64,000 bases of DNA from Tetradesmus obliquus. Taxonomy: Eukaryota; Chlorophyta; Chlorophyceae; Sphaeropleales; Scenedesmaceae. Shown in pieces: positions 1 to 15,564 of the stretch. The first letter of the stretch is position 1; each line of letters begins with the position of its first letter. The translations under genes were made by a program, and so were the position numbers. The notes beneath the pieces were generated by a model that worked only from the letters and a program-made list of their open reading frames with translations, was not told the DNA's origin and searched no databases. Where the stretch lies: the NCBI GenBank assembly GCA_030272155.1, contig CP126201.1, forward strand, positions 1,284,501-1,348,500. Direction: 5' to 3'.

Positions 1-390
1 ACGTCTTGCAGGAGCAGTGTGCAGGCTCATACTAACGGCTTTGGACAGCAACAGTGCAGAGTAGCAGCTGCTCTTTTGAGTTGGAGGCTGATCAGCTTCC
101 AGGAAGCGCAGCATGTTCTGCAGGAGCAGTGTGTAGGCTCATACGCAATGTCTTTGGACAGCAACAGCGCAAAGTAGTCGCAGCAGTTGCTCTGTACAGC
201 TGCAGGCTGAGCAGCAGGAAGCACATCACACTGCGTGCAGGAGCAGCGTCCAGCTCATGCATTGGCTTTGAACCAGCAGCGGTAGCGTGTTCACCTACAT
301 GCAGGTGTGATAGCAGCTGCATTGTGCGGGACTCTACATCTTGCGTATAGAGCATTCAAGTACATACACGCGCATGCAATGAACCTTTGG

Positions 391-438
<48 letters not shown>

Positions 439-442
439 GCAG
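1..442 (+). repeat. Intron with a three-unit tandem repeat and a (CTG)14 tract
   Basis: This is intron upstream of the first visible exon. Units beginning near 5, 118 and 236 share GCAGGAGCAG, a CTCAT segment and a TTTGGACAGCAAC-like segment at about 115-bp spacing, decaying to the right. They may be acceptor-side exon-edge copies of an exon not recognised here. Fourteen CTG triplets (394-435) lead into the acceptor TTGCAG at 442. Confidence 0.6.
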
Positions 443-3400
443 GACCCTAGACCCTGATTGGGGCGAAGAGTTCTACCTTGAGTGGCACGAGGTGTCTGCC
501 GGCAAGCGCCAGGTGCTGGTGGAGGTGTGGGATTGGGACTTCTGGCGGCCCGATGAGCTGCTGGGGCGAGGCTTTGTGGACATCAACGCGCTTGCTTTTG
601 AGCCGCAAGAGGTGAGGATTTGAAGGCTTTGGTGCTGTGTGGTGCGGCATGTTGCAGGGCGGCGTTCTTCTGGTGACGTCACTGGCGGCCTGACGAGCTG
701 CTTGGGTGAGGCTTTGTGGACATCAATGCGCTTGCCTTTGAGGCGCAGGAGGTGAGAACACAGCTCGCTGCGCTGTGTGTTTGTGGCTGGTTGCAGCGTC
801 AGCATGCTTGCATTTGAGCCGCATCAGGTGAGTTGCAGGGTTGGTTTTTGAAAGGCTGCAGAGTGAGCTATGCTGGTGGAGGTGTGGGACTGGGACTTCT
901 GGCGGCCTGATGAGCTGCTTGGGCGAGGCTGTGTGGACGTCAATGCGCTTGCCTAAAAGCCGCAGGAGGTGAGATGTCTGTGGAAGTGGAAGTGTTGCTG
1001 CTGCGGCTGCCAGTTGCTGGAGCTTGACCGCAAGCTGCACCCTTCCAACATGACCAAAGTGTGGGCTGATGGCTGCCAGTTCACAACATACTGCTGCTGC
1101 TGCTGCTACTGCTGCCGCTGTCAGGTGCTTGAGCTTGACCTCAAGCTGCACCCTGCTAACATACGCAAGCTCAAAGACGTCAAGCCACCCACGCAGCAGC
1201 AGCCCAAGAAGCAGCATGTCAAGCAGGACGCGCAGCAGCAGCAGCCGCAGAGCCAGCTGCAGCGCGCGCTGTCGCACCCGCTGCTGTCGCAGCCGTCGCT
1301 GCGGCACTACTTGCAGGAAAAGCGCGGCGGCAATAAGCAGCAGCAGCAACCCAAGCAGCAGCACCCCCAGCAGCAGCCGCCGCAGCAGCAGCAGCTTCAA
1401 CCGCAGCAGCCGGAGCTGGGTACTGTGCGTGTTGCGCTGTGGTGGGCTCCCACGTGGCGGCACCACCATGCGTTTGATGTGGCGGAGCGAGTCAGCTTCT
1501 GCCTGCTGCCCGGCGAGATCAAGGTGTGCTTTGCAGGCTTGCTTATTGGGCTGGAATGGCTAGCGCACATGCATGTGAGTTGATGCATGTTTGTGAGCAA
1601 AGTATGTCACAGGGCTTATTGCGCTTCCTGCAACCAAGGTGAACAGCAGCAGTCGCTTTTCCAATTCAACAGAGTGCCAGGCTGTCAGTTGCAACTGATA
1701 ATGTATGCACCTCTCCTGCTGGCGCTGCTGCTGTAGGTGCCGCCTGTTGTGACGCATGCCAAGCTGGGCACGCTGTACGAGGAGCCATGCATCGTGTACA
1801 TCAAGGTGCGGCGCAGTGATACTGCATTGCGAGCTCCTGTCACAGTCAGTGTTTTGGTTGCTTTTGCAATGTGCATTGGCATGTGCCGATCCCCCTTCAG
1901 CATGCTCTGGTGCTTTTGCTGCTGCTCGCCTGCCATCATCACCTCTCAACACATGCCAACAGATACTCTAAATGATTCACCTCGTGTTGCCTTTTTTCCC
2001 TCTTGCCGCCAGCTGTCGCTGCTGGAGGTGCAGCTGGGCAGCAGCTGGTACCTGCAGTACCTCAAGCAGGCCAGCAAGTCCTCCCCCAAAACAGCGCGGC
2101 ACACCCAGCAGCAGCTGCACCGCAGCCTCAGCAGCGCCAGCATGTCAGACTGGCACGACGTTAATAACACCGTTGCTAACAACAGTAACATCGGCGGCGG
2201 CCTGGACATGGCGGATAGCTTGGAAGCAGCAGTCGCGGCTGTCGTGTCAGCATACCACCAAGATGCTGGCGGTGCTCAGGCCAGCAACCGGCTGTTTGAC
2301 TTTCTGGGCGGCTCAAGCTTCAGTGACAGTCCCAGCATGGCAGAAGAGGCCCGTGTGCAGCAGCAGCAGCAGGCGCTGCTGCAGCAGCACCTGGCGGCTG
2401 AGCCTGTGTATGCGCTGGCAAGGCTCAGGTTTGGCAAGCACCAGGTGCATGAGAGTAACCCGGTGCGGCTGCGGCCTGGCGGCGCGGCGGTGTTCCGCGA
2501 GCAGTTTGTGTTCACCTCAAAGCGGCCGCTGCAGCACAAGCGGCTGGTGCTGGAGGTAGGTTGTTGAATAGGCTGGTGCGGGTGTCGCATTGGCTGCCGT
2601 TGCTGGCCAAAGCCTACTGTCTCCACCCTGATCCTGTGGATTTATAGCACGTGCAGGTGGTGCTGTGCAACAAAGCCCTACCCGGGGCCAAGCTCGTGAC
2701 CTGTGGCATGCTGGCTGGTTTTGCTTCCATGCAACTCTACACCTCATGTAGTGTGATGCAGGTGGTGCTGCGCGGCAAAGCCCTGCCCGGGGGCAAGCTG
2801 ATGGTGCTCGGCATGCTGGCTGATTCTGTTCCAATGTGACTTAAAACATGTTGCTGCCGTGCTGCAGGTGGTGCTGCGCGGCAAGGCGCTGCCTGGTGGC
2901 AAGCTCATGGCGCGTGGCGAGTGGAGCGTGGTGGACTTGCTGCTGGCCAGCCCTCCCCCACCCACCACATGGCTGGGCGTGCGTGCGGTGAGTCACGATG
3001 TGCTGCTTTCACTGCATCAAGATGTGTGCTGCCATCGTTTGTGGTGGACCTGCTAGTGGCCAGCCCTCGCTTACCCACCACATGGCTGGGCGTGCGCGCG
3101 GTGAGTTCCACTGGATCACAACTGCTACAGGGTCGGGTGAAGTAGGATAAATTCGTGCAGATTGTGAGCTGTGCCGCTGCATCCCATTGCTAGGCGTTGA
3201 GCTGGTGCCTCCGAATGTGTCCAGCCCTGTGTTACTCTCACTTGGTGAACAAGTGGTTCACAAACCTTGTTACCTGTTGTGCACGTGCGCCGTGCATTTT
3301 CACTGCAACCAGCTGCAAGGCATCGGGCTGGCGCCTGCTGAAGTGGTCTGACATGCGTCAACTTTTGACATTGTGAAGCGCAGTTCTGACACATTTGACA

Positions 3401-6400
3401 CGCCTACATCAACCTGTTACATCAGCCTGTTGTGTGCTGGTGTATGTGTGCCATGCAGTTCCGCCGCAATCAGCTGCCGGGCATCGAGCTGTCCCTGCAA
3501 GGCATCGAGGGTGGCACAGTAGAGCTGCGCGCAGCAGCAGCAGACGCAGACGGCCGCGCAGCAATGTACGGCGTGCCTGCCCTCAGCCTCGCAGCAGCAA
3601 CAGCAGTCGTCGGCAGCAGCTGCAGCGTGCCAAACTCACCTCGCGTGCCTATTGGAGACAGCATGTTGCAAAAGGGGTCTGTGCTCGGTGCGAGTGCGGT
3701 GACGGCTGCGGCGGCTGCAGCAGCTGCTGCCGCTGCTGCTGCTGGCAGCAGCAGCGTGCCGAACTCACCTCGGCCTACTGCTGGCACAAGGGTTACGTCA
3801 CGCAGAGTGACGATGTTTGGCACAGCAGCTGGCGAAGGGGAGGGCGGAGGGGTTAGGGCCTCAGCGCTGGTTGTGACTGCAGCTCAGCAGCAGCAGCAGG
3901 GCTGGCTGGGCTGGCTGCAGCAGCAGGTGAGTTGGTGCGGCAGGAAGCATGCAATTGACTTGTGTTGTCAACAGTGCAGCACAGTCTGCAAACTGTCCTG
4001 TGCAGCCGCTGCCGCATCCATAGAAGCTGCAATGCAGCAGCACAACTGCACATCTGCACTGCACAACCGCACATCAAGGGCTCGTTAAGGGCTGTCACGA
4101 CCTCGCCTAACAAGTGTAAACTTTTTATCCTTTGCATGCAGCTGCCATGGCCATTGGGTGGCAGCACTACCAGCAGCAGCAGCAGCCAGGCTGCCGGCAC
4201 GCCGCGCCTCAACCCATTCACAGCCCGGCTGCAGAAGCCCTCACCCTTCGCCCGCAGCCCAAGCGCAAGCCTCCTCGCAGCAGGCGGTGGCAGCAGCAGC
4301 GCCGCAGCCACTCCCAAAGCCGCAGCAGCAGCAGCAGCAGCCACTGCAGCAGCAGCAGCGGCAGCAGACATTGTCAGCAGCAGCGTGAGCCCGATTCCAG
4401 GGCTGCCGGTGCAGCCTGAGAGGGGCTGCCTGGCTGGTCCACTAGCTACGCTGCAGCTGTTGGTGCACCGAGTGGAGCTGACGCCTGAGCCCCCGAAAGG
4501 GTGGTGGCTGCTGCTCAAGATTGGGCCGCACTGGGCCAAGAGCGTTGTGAGGTGCGAGGAGGAGCAGCGCGGCTGCTGTGAGAAGTGAGCTAGTATGAGG
4601 ACGGGTTTGCGCCATCGTGCATCACCTGCTACTGGATGAGTTATGCCCAGATTCCAGGTGCAGGACAACTACTACTGCTGCTTCAGGCGCGAATCAGACT
4701 TTCTGTGGCAGTTGCGTGCTGATTTGCCACTCCAACACCATGCTGCTGCTGCCGCAGGCGTGAGAGCGACTTTGCGTGGCAGCTGTCTGTGCCCATCTAC
4801 CACCCCACCACCACACTGCTGCTGGCGGTGTTCACTGACGCTGGGCGGGGCAAGCTGCAGTGCCTGGGCAAGCTCACGTACAGGATCAGCTACCTCATGT
4901 ACCTCAACCACAGGTGCGGTTTGTTACTGTGTCATGTTGTGCCAAGACCCCTGTATTGTTGAAGCATTGGTCATTGCGCAGTGCCAGGGCAAGCTCACGT
5001 ACTGCATCAGCTGCCTGATGCACCTCAACCACAGATGCAATGGCCACTTTGCACAGTTGCCGTTGCGTGTTGATGCTGTTCAACAGAAGTCGGTGGCATG
5101 TGCCTGGGCAAGCTCACCCACCGCATCAGCCACCTCATGTACCTCAACCACAGGTGACAAGTCCTGCTCTGTTACGTCTTGTTTGTATTTAGTGTGTCAA
5201 TAAGCTGCCTCGTGAACAAGGTCATCTACCTCATGTTCCTCAACCACGGGTATGGCTCGCTGGTTTGTGATCTGCTCAGTGCCGCATTAGCCGCTTATGT
5301 TGGTTTTGTGTTTGGGCTTTTTCTTGGCGTGCACTATCACAAGTCGCTTTGAGCCACGACAGCATGCACACATGTTATGAGAGAATGTATGTAGGCAAGA
5401 AGTCTTGTTTTGTGCTGCGCCTGCCTGCATGTTTTGTATTCGAGTTGGTCATGGCGTATGCCGCATGAGGACACCGTGTAATTCGTCTATCTACCCCTGC
5501 ATGTTTTGTGCTGCAGGGAGGTCATCAAGTCGCTGAAGCTACGCGTGACCGGCAGCAGCAGCATCCAGCAGCAGCAGCAGCACGCCGACTCGCCGCACCC
5601 ACCTGTTGTAACGCCAGGCGTCAGTGTGAGCCACACCACAGGGCTGGTGCTGCTGGGGTTTACCTGCAGCATACCTGACCGCCAGAGGCTGCTCAACGCA
5701 TACGAGCGCTCACAGTACCCACCCACGGTGCGCGTGGGTGCTTGGAAGCGGTTCTTTCTTTTGTTGCAATGTGTTCTGCTGCATGGGGCAGCAGCGCACA
5801 TGTCCCAACATATGCGAGCGTGCAGCTGGATCCCAGTGTGGGCCATATCAACCTGTTCCATGCAGCTAGCAGGGACCCAACCACGCGCGCCGCTGCTGCT
5901 GTTGCTGACAACCTCATGTGTTGTAAGTGCACCACATCAGCCTGTTTCACTCAGCAAGCAGAGACCTTATCACTGCTACTGCTGCGGCTGCTGCTCGTCG
6001 CTTCCATTTACTGGCCAGGTGCACCACATCAGCCTGTTCCACGCAGCCAGCAGGGACCTCATCACGCAGAGCCACCACCAGAAGGTGGTGGCCTGGCTGT
6101 CTGCTGCTGCGGACCCCCCGGTGCCACCCGCTGCTGCGTGGAAGGTGCTGGAGACAGGCAGGGAGAAGTTCCGGCTGTCACGTTCACGGTGAGAAGTTTG
6201 ACACTTTGAACTTCACATTCTGAACGTCTTGATAGTGTGAATTGTTTGGTTTGAAGTATTGGTTTGGCCTAGGTTGCCTGCTGCTGCCTGGAAGGTGCTG
6301 GAGACAGGCAGGGAGAAGTTCCGGCTGTCACGATCGAGGTGAGAAGTTGTGCACTGAACTTCAGCATGTGAACTTCTTATTCTGAACTTTAGGTATGAGC

Positions 6401-8848
6401 CTAGATTGCCGCTTGCAGCGTGGAAGGCGCTGAAGACAGGAAGGGCGATGTTCGGCATTATGATGACCATGTGTCTTTTTTTAACAGCATCACTAACAGC
6501 ATCACTATCGTCCAATCAAACATTGCTACAATCCCGCAGGCACAACATCCACCGGCTGCGTGTGGCCACCAGCCTGGAACTACTTCAACGACCTCAAGGC
6601 GTGGAGCCGCCTCAATGAGCTTTGATATACAAATCAGGTCATGTTCTTATCTCTCATGGTCATCATCATCAAATCACTCACAGGATTGTGTGATCATACA
6701 CATTCCGCAGGCACAACATCCACCGGCTGCGTGTAGCCACCAGCTGGTTGCCCTCAGCCTACAACTACTTCAACGACCTCAAGGCGTGGAGCCGCCCCAT
6801 ATGACCATGGATATGCATGTCACGCTCTCACCTGTAATGTCTTTATCATTAAATCACTCAAAGGGATATACGCTCATACACATTTCGCAGGCACAACATC
6901 CACCGGCTGAGAGTAGCCACCAGCTGGGTGCCGTCGGCCTGGAACTACTTCAACGACCTCAAGGCGTGGAGCCGCCCCACACAAACTGTCATACCCTGCA
7001 CTGCCCTGGTTCTGCAGGCACAACATCCACCGGCTGCGTGTGGCCACCAGCTGGGTGCCCTCAGCCTGGAACTACTTCAACGACCTCAAGGCGTGGAGCC
7101 GCCCCAGCCACAACCTGGCCAGCGTGGCGGTCATGGCAGCGCTGTGCTTCAGGCCCATCGCCAGCCTGTTTGCGTTCCTGCTGTGGCGCAGCGTGGTGGC
7201 GCTGCGGCGGCTGCTGATGCACGTGAGCGGCCGCTGAACGCATGTGTGCTGCGTGCTTACGTCTATCTCCTGCTATACTATGCTCCTGCTCTTGCTGCAT
7301 CAGCTGAGCTAGAGGTTGTACTTTTGTACCGTTTTGTCAGCTTGGGTGGAGCTTTGCAATACACACACAGCTTGTGTGGGGGCACTGCGGCGGCTGCTGA
7401 TGCACCGTGAGTGACTCTGTTGTGATAAAAGTTTTGTCGTGCTGAATCAGCAGTGGTGGCGGGGTTCTGCCTGTTGCTCACTGTGTTGTAGCTTGGCAAG
7501 TGCGTGTGCAGGACGCTTGATCACATGCAGACCTGTGCTTCATGCTCCTAGCCACTACAGACCCATTATCTTGCCTGCTGTGTTACACTATTGTCATGAC
7601 CATGTCATATAACAGGGCCTGGTGGAGTACCTAGGGTTTGACCTCGGGGAGCTCTTCGACACAGCCGGGCTGCTGCCCTCAGATCTGTTATATTACGAAG
7701 ATGACGAGGACGATGACGCAGCAAGCACCAGCAGCGGCGGCAGCGCCAGCAGCTCCGTCTTCGGACCCTACAACGCGGCGGGAGGCGGCAGCAGCGGCGG
7801 CGGCGGCGGCTGGGGCGGCGGCGGCGGCGGCGTGCGTGATCTGGCGGCCATCATGATGTTCCAGCCGCGGCGGTTGAAGATGCTCAAGCGGCGCTACGAG
7901 CAGCTGCTGCGCATCTCGCTGCAGGTAAGGGGTCTGTTCTGCCCGCTTGACACTTTCTTTTTGTTCTATTTTGTGTGCCTCTGGAGCAGCGCAGAGCTGC
8001 TGCTGCTGTGACTGCTCATGCTGAAAGGCAAGAGCCGCACCTAGCTGAGTCGACAGCGGTGCGTGGCAAGAAACAGTGCAGGGAGGGCAATGCATGTGAT
8101 CTGGCGGCCATCATGATGTTCCAGCCACGGCGGCTGAAGATGCTCAAGCGGCGATACGAGCAGCTGCTGCGCATCTCGCTGCAGGTGCGGTGCGCTGGGG
8201 TCCATTGATTGGAGACAATGCAAGCATGGTATTCAAAATCCGATAGTGGTGTTGAAGCGGCGCTGCGAGAAGCTGCTGCATAGCACATTGCAGGCGAGGC
8301 GTGGCTGAACTGCTTGCTAAATTGTCACCTGCATCTGCCTTGGTCCTCTGCAGGTCCAGAGCTGTACAACCACAGCTACACTGCTGCAACCACTGACCTG
8401 AACATTTCCTGCTGGAAGGCCGCTGCCCTGCTGGCAACGTGTCCACTGCTGTGGCTGCTGCTGCAGGTGCAGAACCGCATCGATGACCTGGCGGTGGTCT
8501 TCAAGCGCCTGCAGGCCATGTCACTCTTTAAAACTGGTATCACTGCTGCTGCTGCTGCCCCTGCTGCCGCTGCTGCTGCAGGTGCAGAACCGCATCGATG
8601 ATCTAGCCATGGTCTTTGAGCGCCTGCAGGCCATGGTCACCGGCCAGGACCCCCTCGCCACTGCGCTGTTCTTCTGGCGCAGCCTGCTGCTTGCTGCTGC
8701 GCTGTGGCTGGCGGGCCCCGGGGTGCTGCTGTTTGGCTGGTGGTGCTGGGAGGTGCTGCGGCCGCCCTGGTGGCGCAAGGCGCCTGGGGTGAAGGGGCCT
8801 GTGCAGTTTGTGAGCAACCTGCCTTCGAAATCACTCGAAGACTTGTGA
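443..8848 (+). CDS. MCTP-type multiple C2 domain and transmembrane protein (5' partial)
   Basis: Thirteen exons join in frame: 443-611, 1125-1523, 1737-1805, 2013-2555, 2868-2987, 3459-3926, 4142-4551, 4758-4913, 5517-5727, 6019-6188, 7018-7222, 7616-7924 and 8582-8848 (TGA), about 1,164 residues. The first visible exon is already mid-C2 domain (DPDWGEEFYLEWHEV, then VEVWDWDFWRPDELLGRG), so the N terminus lies left of the window. Further C2-like segments follow (VRLRPGGAAVFREQFVF; ESDFAWQLSVPIYHPTTTLL), separated by Gln/Ser/Ala-rich linkers. The C-terminal half matches the MCTP phosphoribosyltransferase-C region in order: GLVLLGFTCS, VHHISLF, RVATSWVPSAWNYFNDLKAW, a first hydrophobic hairpin, an acidic loop, RRLKMLKRRYEQLLRISLQ, VQNRIDDLAMVFERLQAM, then a second hydrophobic hairpin. 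Plant MCTPs tether ER to plasma membrane in a Ca2+/lipid-dependent way; that role here is inferred. Most introns hold exon-edge copies. Confidence 0.85.
669..972 (+). repeat. Two donor-side copies of exon 443-611
   Basis: Copies at about 681-752 and 869-970 repeat the exon's 3' part (CGGCCTGATGAGCTGCT through the GTGAG donor). The second has an in-frame TAA where the exon encodes Phe. Confidence 0.85.
1003..1064 (+). repeat. Acceptor-side copy of exon 1125-1523
   Basis: The start of the next exon (LELDLKLHPANI) is repeated here as LELDRKLHPSNM after a degraded acceptor. It lies upstream of the exon and carries only its 5' part. Confidence 0.75.
2650..2820 (+). repeat. Two acceptor-side copies of exon 2868-2987
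   Basis: Copies at about 2655-2712 and 2757-2818 repeat GCAG, then GTGGTGCTGCGCGGCAAAGC and following bases: the 5' half of the exon with its acceptor. Confidence 0.85.
3033..3103 (+). repeat. Donor-side copy of exon 2868-2987
   Basis: Repeats the exon's 3' part (GTGGACTTGCTG-like start, CCCACCACATGGCTGGGCGT, then GCGGTGAGT donor). Confidence 0.85.
3165..3345 (+). repeat. Two decayed acceptor-side copies of exon 3459-3926
   Basis: Segments near 3170-3220 and 3296-3345 resemble the exon start CCGCAATCAGCTGCCGGGCA followed by TCGAGCTG, with several substitutions. Confidence 0.55.
4655..4715 (+). repeat. Acceptor-side copy of exon 4758-4913
   Basis: Encodes RRESDFLWQL where the exon encodes RRESDFAWQL, preceded by TTCAG. 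It could alternatively be an alternative exon. Confidence 0.6.
4978..5252 (+). repeat. Three donor-side copies of exon 4758-4913
   Basis: Copies at about 4981-5034, 5099-5155 and a weak one at 5200-5252 repeat GGCAAGCTCACGTAC, CATCAGC and CTCAACCACAGGT, the exon's 3' end with donor. Confidence 0.8.
5840..5972 (+). repeat. Two acceptor-side copies of exon 6019-6188
   Basis: Segments near 5845-5885 and 5930-5972 repeat CACATCAGCCTGTTCCA and AGCAGGGACC-type sequence from the exon's 5' part. Confidence 0.75.
6268..6455 (+). repeat. Two donor-side copies of exon 6019-6188
   Basis: The first (6273-6343) repeats TGGAAGGTGCTGGAGACAGG through AGGTGAGAAGT almost perfectly; the second (about 6400-6452) is decayed and lacks a donor. 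Confidence 0.85.
6532..6985 (+). repeat. Three acceptor-side copies of exon 7018-7222
   Basis: Copies begin at about 6539, 6709 and 6890, each GCAGGCACAACATCCACCGG onward to TCAAGGCGTGGAGCCGCC. Adjacent upstream intron sequence (AAATCACTCA, CATACACATT) is also repeated, so the unit spans the intron/exon boundary. Confidence 0.9.
7385..7413 (+). repeat. Short donor-side copy of exon 7018-7222
   Basis: Repeats GCGGCGGCTGCTGATGCAC followed by GTGAGT, the last codons plus donor of the exon. Confidence 0.7.
8092..8300 (+). repeat. Donor-side copies of exon 7616-7924
   Basis: The copy at 8095-8190 repeats GTGATCTGGCGGCCATCATG through CTGCAGGTGCGG nearly perfectly. A decayed second copy lies at about 8250-8298 (AAGCGGCGCTGCGAGAAGCTG). 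Confidence 0.88.
8462..8522 (+). repeat. Acceptor-side copy of exon 8582-8848
   Basis: CTGCAG followed by GTGCAGAACCGCATCGATGA and on to CTGCAGGCCATG duplicates the exon's first ~55 nt. Confidence 0.88.
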
Positions 8849-10509
8849 GGCGGCTGCTTGTGAGGCTCTGCTGGTTGCTGGCACAAGAACCTGCCAGTTG
8901 CAGTTGCTTTGATTTAACGCAGGCGTCGCTGTGCATGTTCCTGTTTTGCTGGCTGGCCCTGGCGTGCAGCTGTTTGGCTGGTGGTGCTGGGAGGTGCTGC
9001 GGCCGCCCTGGTGGCGCAAGGCGCCGGGGGTGAAGGGGCCGGTGCAGTTTGTGAGCAACCTGCCCAGCAAGTCGCTGGCGGACTTGTGAGGTGGCTGCTT
9101 GCAAGGTGCTGCTGCTGGTTTCTGGCATGTGGCCGTTGTTTTTGCCTCCAAGTAAATTGCCATGCTGGATTGCAGGCGGGTTGTGCATGCAAGCAAGGCC
9201 AAGCGCCTGCAGGCGCAGCAGCGCGAGTGCTAGGGAGTGTAGAGGATGGGCGGGAGGCTTCTAAGATCCACCTTTAGCAGGGCTAGGCGTGGCGACGCTG
9301 CTGACGCTCTGTGGCGGTGCAGCAGCCACGCGGGCTGCAGTTATGTACAATGTTAGCTGCATGTAGGCTGCAAGATCAGCAGTCTGCAACCTTGCGTTCA
9401 TGTCGGCACAGTGGCTCAAGTTGTCTTGCGCTTGCATTGTGCTTGCCACAGCACCATCTATGTATCATATCAGGTAGTACAAGCAGCTGCAGGCGGCAGC
9501 TGTCTGTGGTCTAGATAGGGGCTTCTGACAAACAGGTGCATGTTCAATCTTCAGCAATGTGTATGCAGTGGGTCATGGCATCTGTTGAGTGCAGGGCTGC
9601 GCTCTCCTTCGTGCTATGGTGCTGGGTGCATTACAGCGTAGTGTTTGAAGGGGAGGGTCCATGCTGGCACATCACATGGCACATGTTCATGGCACAAGCC
9701 ACACTGTAGCATAAGCTGTTGGATATTGGCATACAGCTTCAGCGGCAGCTTGCCACTCTGTCCGACAGCTGAGTTGGCTTGCTGATGACAGCAACATTGC
9801 TGGGATTTAGATGTGCATTTCATCGAGTGTGATTTAATGTTGCTGCTGCACGCACAGCAGCAGCTGCACGGCTCAGTCACTTTGCATCACTAGAGCTAGC
9901 GTATGTATGCTTGCATGCCACAGGCGTGCAGCCTGCTTGTGTGGAAACCCGCTGCGGTTGCAGCTGTAGGCATTGTGTGGCACACAATTCAAGCATCATT
10001 GCCATTATGCCTGTAATTAATGTGCAGGTCTACCTGTGTTCAATCCAATCAGCTGTGTCTTGATTGTGCTTCGCATCGGGCTGGCAGCCACATGGCGTGC
10101 TCACAAGTGCTTTGGACAAACCTGCTGCTGCTTTCTGATTTGCAGCTGAGTAATGCACCGCTGATACAGGCTGGCATGCTGCAACGCATGTAGGATTGCA
10201 TGGGATGAAACCACACGGTTTTAGTGAGGGATTGCAGGGGCAGTAGATGCTGCTGCACCACATGCATGCACACCAGTCACTGCCAATGTAATGTGACAAG
10301 TGACAAACCCCAGTCACTCCTTATGCGCTTGGCGTCAAAATAGAGATCCTTGCCCGGTTCGTATGTGTAGTGCAAAAACTCGTGCAAGCAGGCTAACTGC
10401 GTCGGGCATTGTTTACTGATCTGCGATTAAGCAGCATCCTCGTACTGCTGGCAATCCCGGCACCCGTACCCAAGCTGACAGCACAGAGCTCTTGAGACCA
10501 GCAGCAACA
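8849..10509. other. 3' flank of the MCTP gene and intergenic region
   Basis: Positions 8970-9090 hold a second copy of the MCTP final-exon 3' half, including its own open frame and TGA. The remainder has no exon I can support. A TGTAA at 10012-10016 is a possible but distant poly(A) signal. Several short open frames here look random. Confidence 0.6.
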
Positions 10510-14314
<3,805 letters not shown>

Positions 14315-14329
14315 GGTGGCTCGCAATAA

Positions 14330-14522
14330 AGTGCTGGGGTTGCTGCTGGCTGCTGATGGTAAACTGTTGGTACCGCTGCTGGCCCACAGCATGTACAATG
14401 CAGTGGTTCTGGGGACCGAATATTTGCTGTGAGGTGGCTGGCAGCGTGCTGGGGTTGCTGCTGGCTGCGGGCGGCAACCTATTGGTGCGGCTGCTAGCAT
14501 GTACAACATTGTCGTTGTGGAG
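14330..14522 (+). repeat. Two 3'-UTR copies of the protease final-exon end
   Basis: Segments 14337-14432 and 14450-14520 repeat TTGCTGCTGGCTGCTGA..., the HSMYN-coding bases and TTGCTGTGAGGTGGC. The first keeps the stop codon; the second is decayed. Confidence 0.85.
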
Positions 14523-15220
14523 ACTGCGTTCCCTGCCGTGAGCTGGACAGCCGTAACTGTCGAGGGGGCTGCCTGCCTCATGGCACTGCAACAGGTTGTG
14601 CAGAGCATTGTCCAGGGTTTGGTAGTGCACACGCATGGTTCAAGGGGCTGCAGTGCTCGCATGACACGTTTAGAATCCGGATGAAGCTTGCAGTGCCTGG
14701 TCGTGCTTTGTGTGCCACGTGTCCCTGGCAAGGGCAGCAGCAGTGTTGGAAGATGGCCAGACTGTCACCTCATATCTGAAGGCACCGCAGAAGCTCTGTG
14801 CTACGACTCAGGCTTAATGATGCTAACTTGCACCGAAGCGAGGTAAATAGACAGCGTCGTCCTGCCTCACCCCGCACAGACGGAGTTTACAGTTGTGCAC
14901 GGAGAACATACATCACACGCGTTTAGTTTTCAGTACATTTGTTTTCTTTCCCATTTTCCGACTTGGTTCGCCCATCAAAAGTAAGGAACAGAAGGTGCGC
15001 CCGCCCCTGAACAGCAGTGCATGCTGCTTGCGCATAACTCTGTCAGCACTCGTGAGTTTTGAAATACTAATATGTGGATATGAGCGCTGGTCTGTCAGGC
15101 CGCCACATGTTCTTGCTGCATGCACGGAGAGCTTGCTGCCAACAGTAGACCTGCAACCTCACACTCTGCATCTCTCCATGGCCTGACCTGCAGGTTACGT
15201 CCGCGCTACAAAACGTTCAA
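14523..15220. other. Intergenic region between genes 2 and 3
   Basis: I see no gene. It should hold the end of the gene 2 transcript and the promoter and 5' UTR of gene 3; no clear core promoter motif is visible. Confidence 0.4.
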
Positions 15221-15529
15221 ATGCAAAGCCTAAGTGGCAAGCTTCGGGGCTGCACGCGGTTCAGCAAGGAGCAGCAGCGTACATCAAGACCAGCAGCAGC
15301 AAACCCCAGTCGGTGTCTGCTCCAGCAGCAGCAGCGGTGCTGTTCACTACCATCCCACACTACAAGCGGTAGCAGCAACAGCCGCAGTAGCAAACCAGGA
15401 GTCTTTTGCAGAGCAGCACCTGGCAGCAGCAACAACCCGCAGCAGCAAACAGACTATGAGTGGGAGCAGTTGCGGCAGCAAGGAGGTTACAACTACGCAC
15501 CACCGCGCAGCAGCAATCAACCCCCTCCT

Positions 15530-15564
<35 letters not shown>

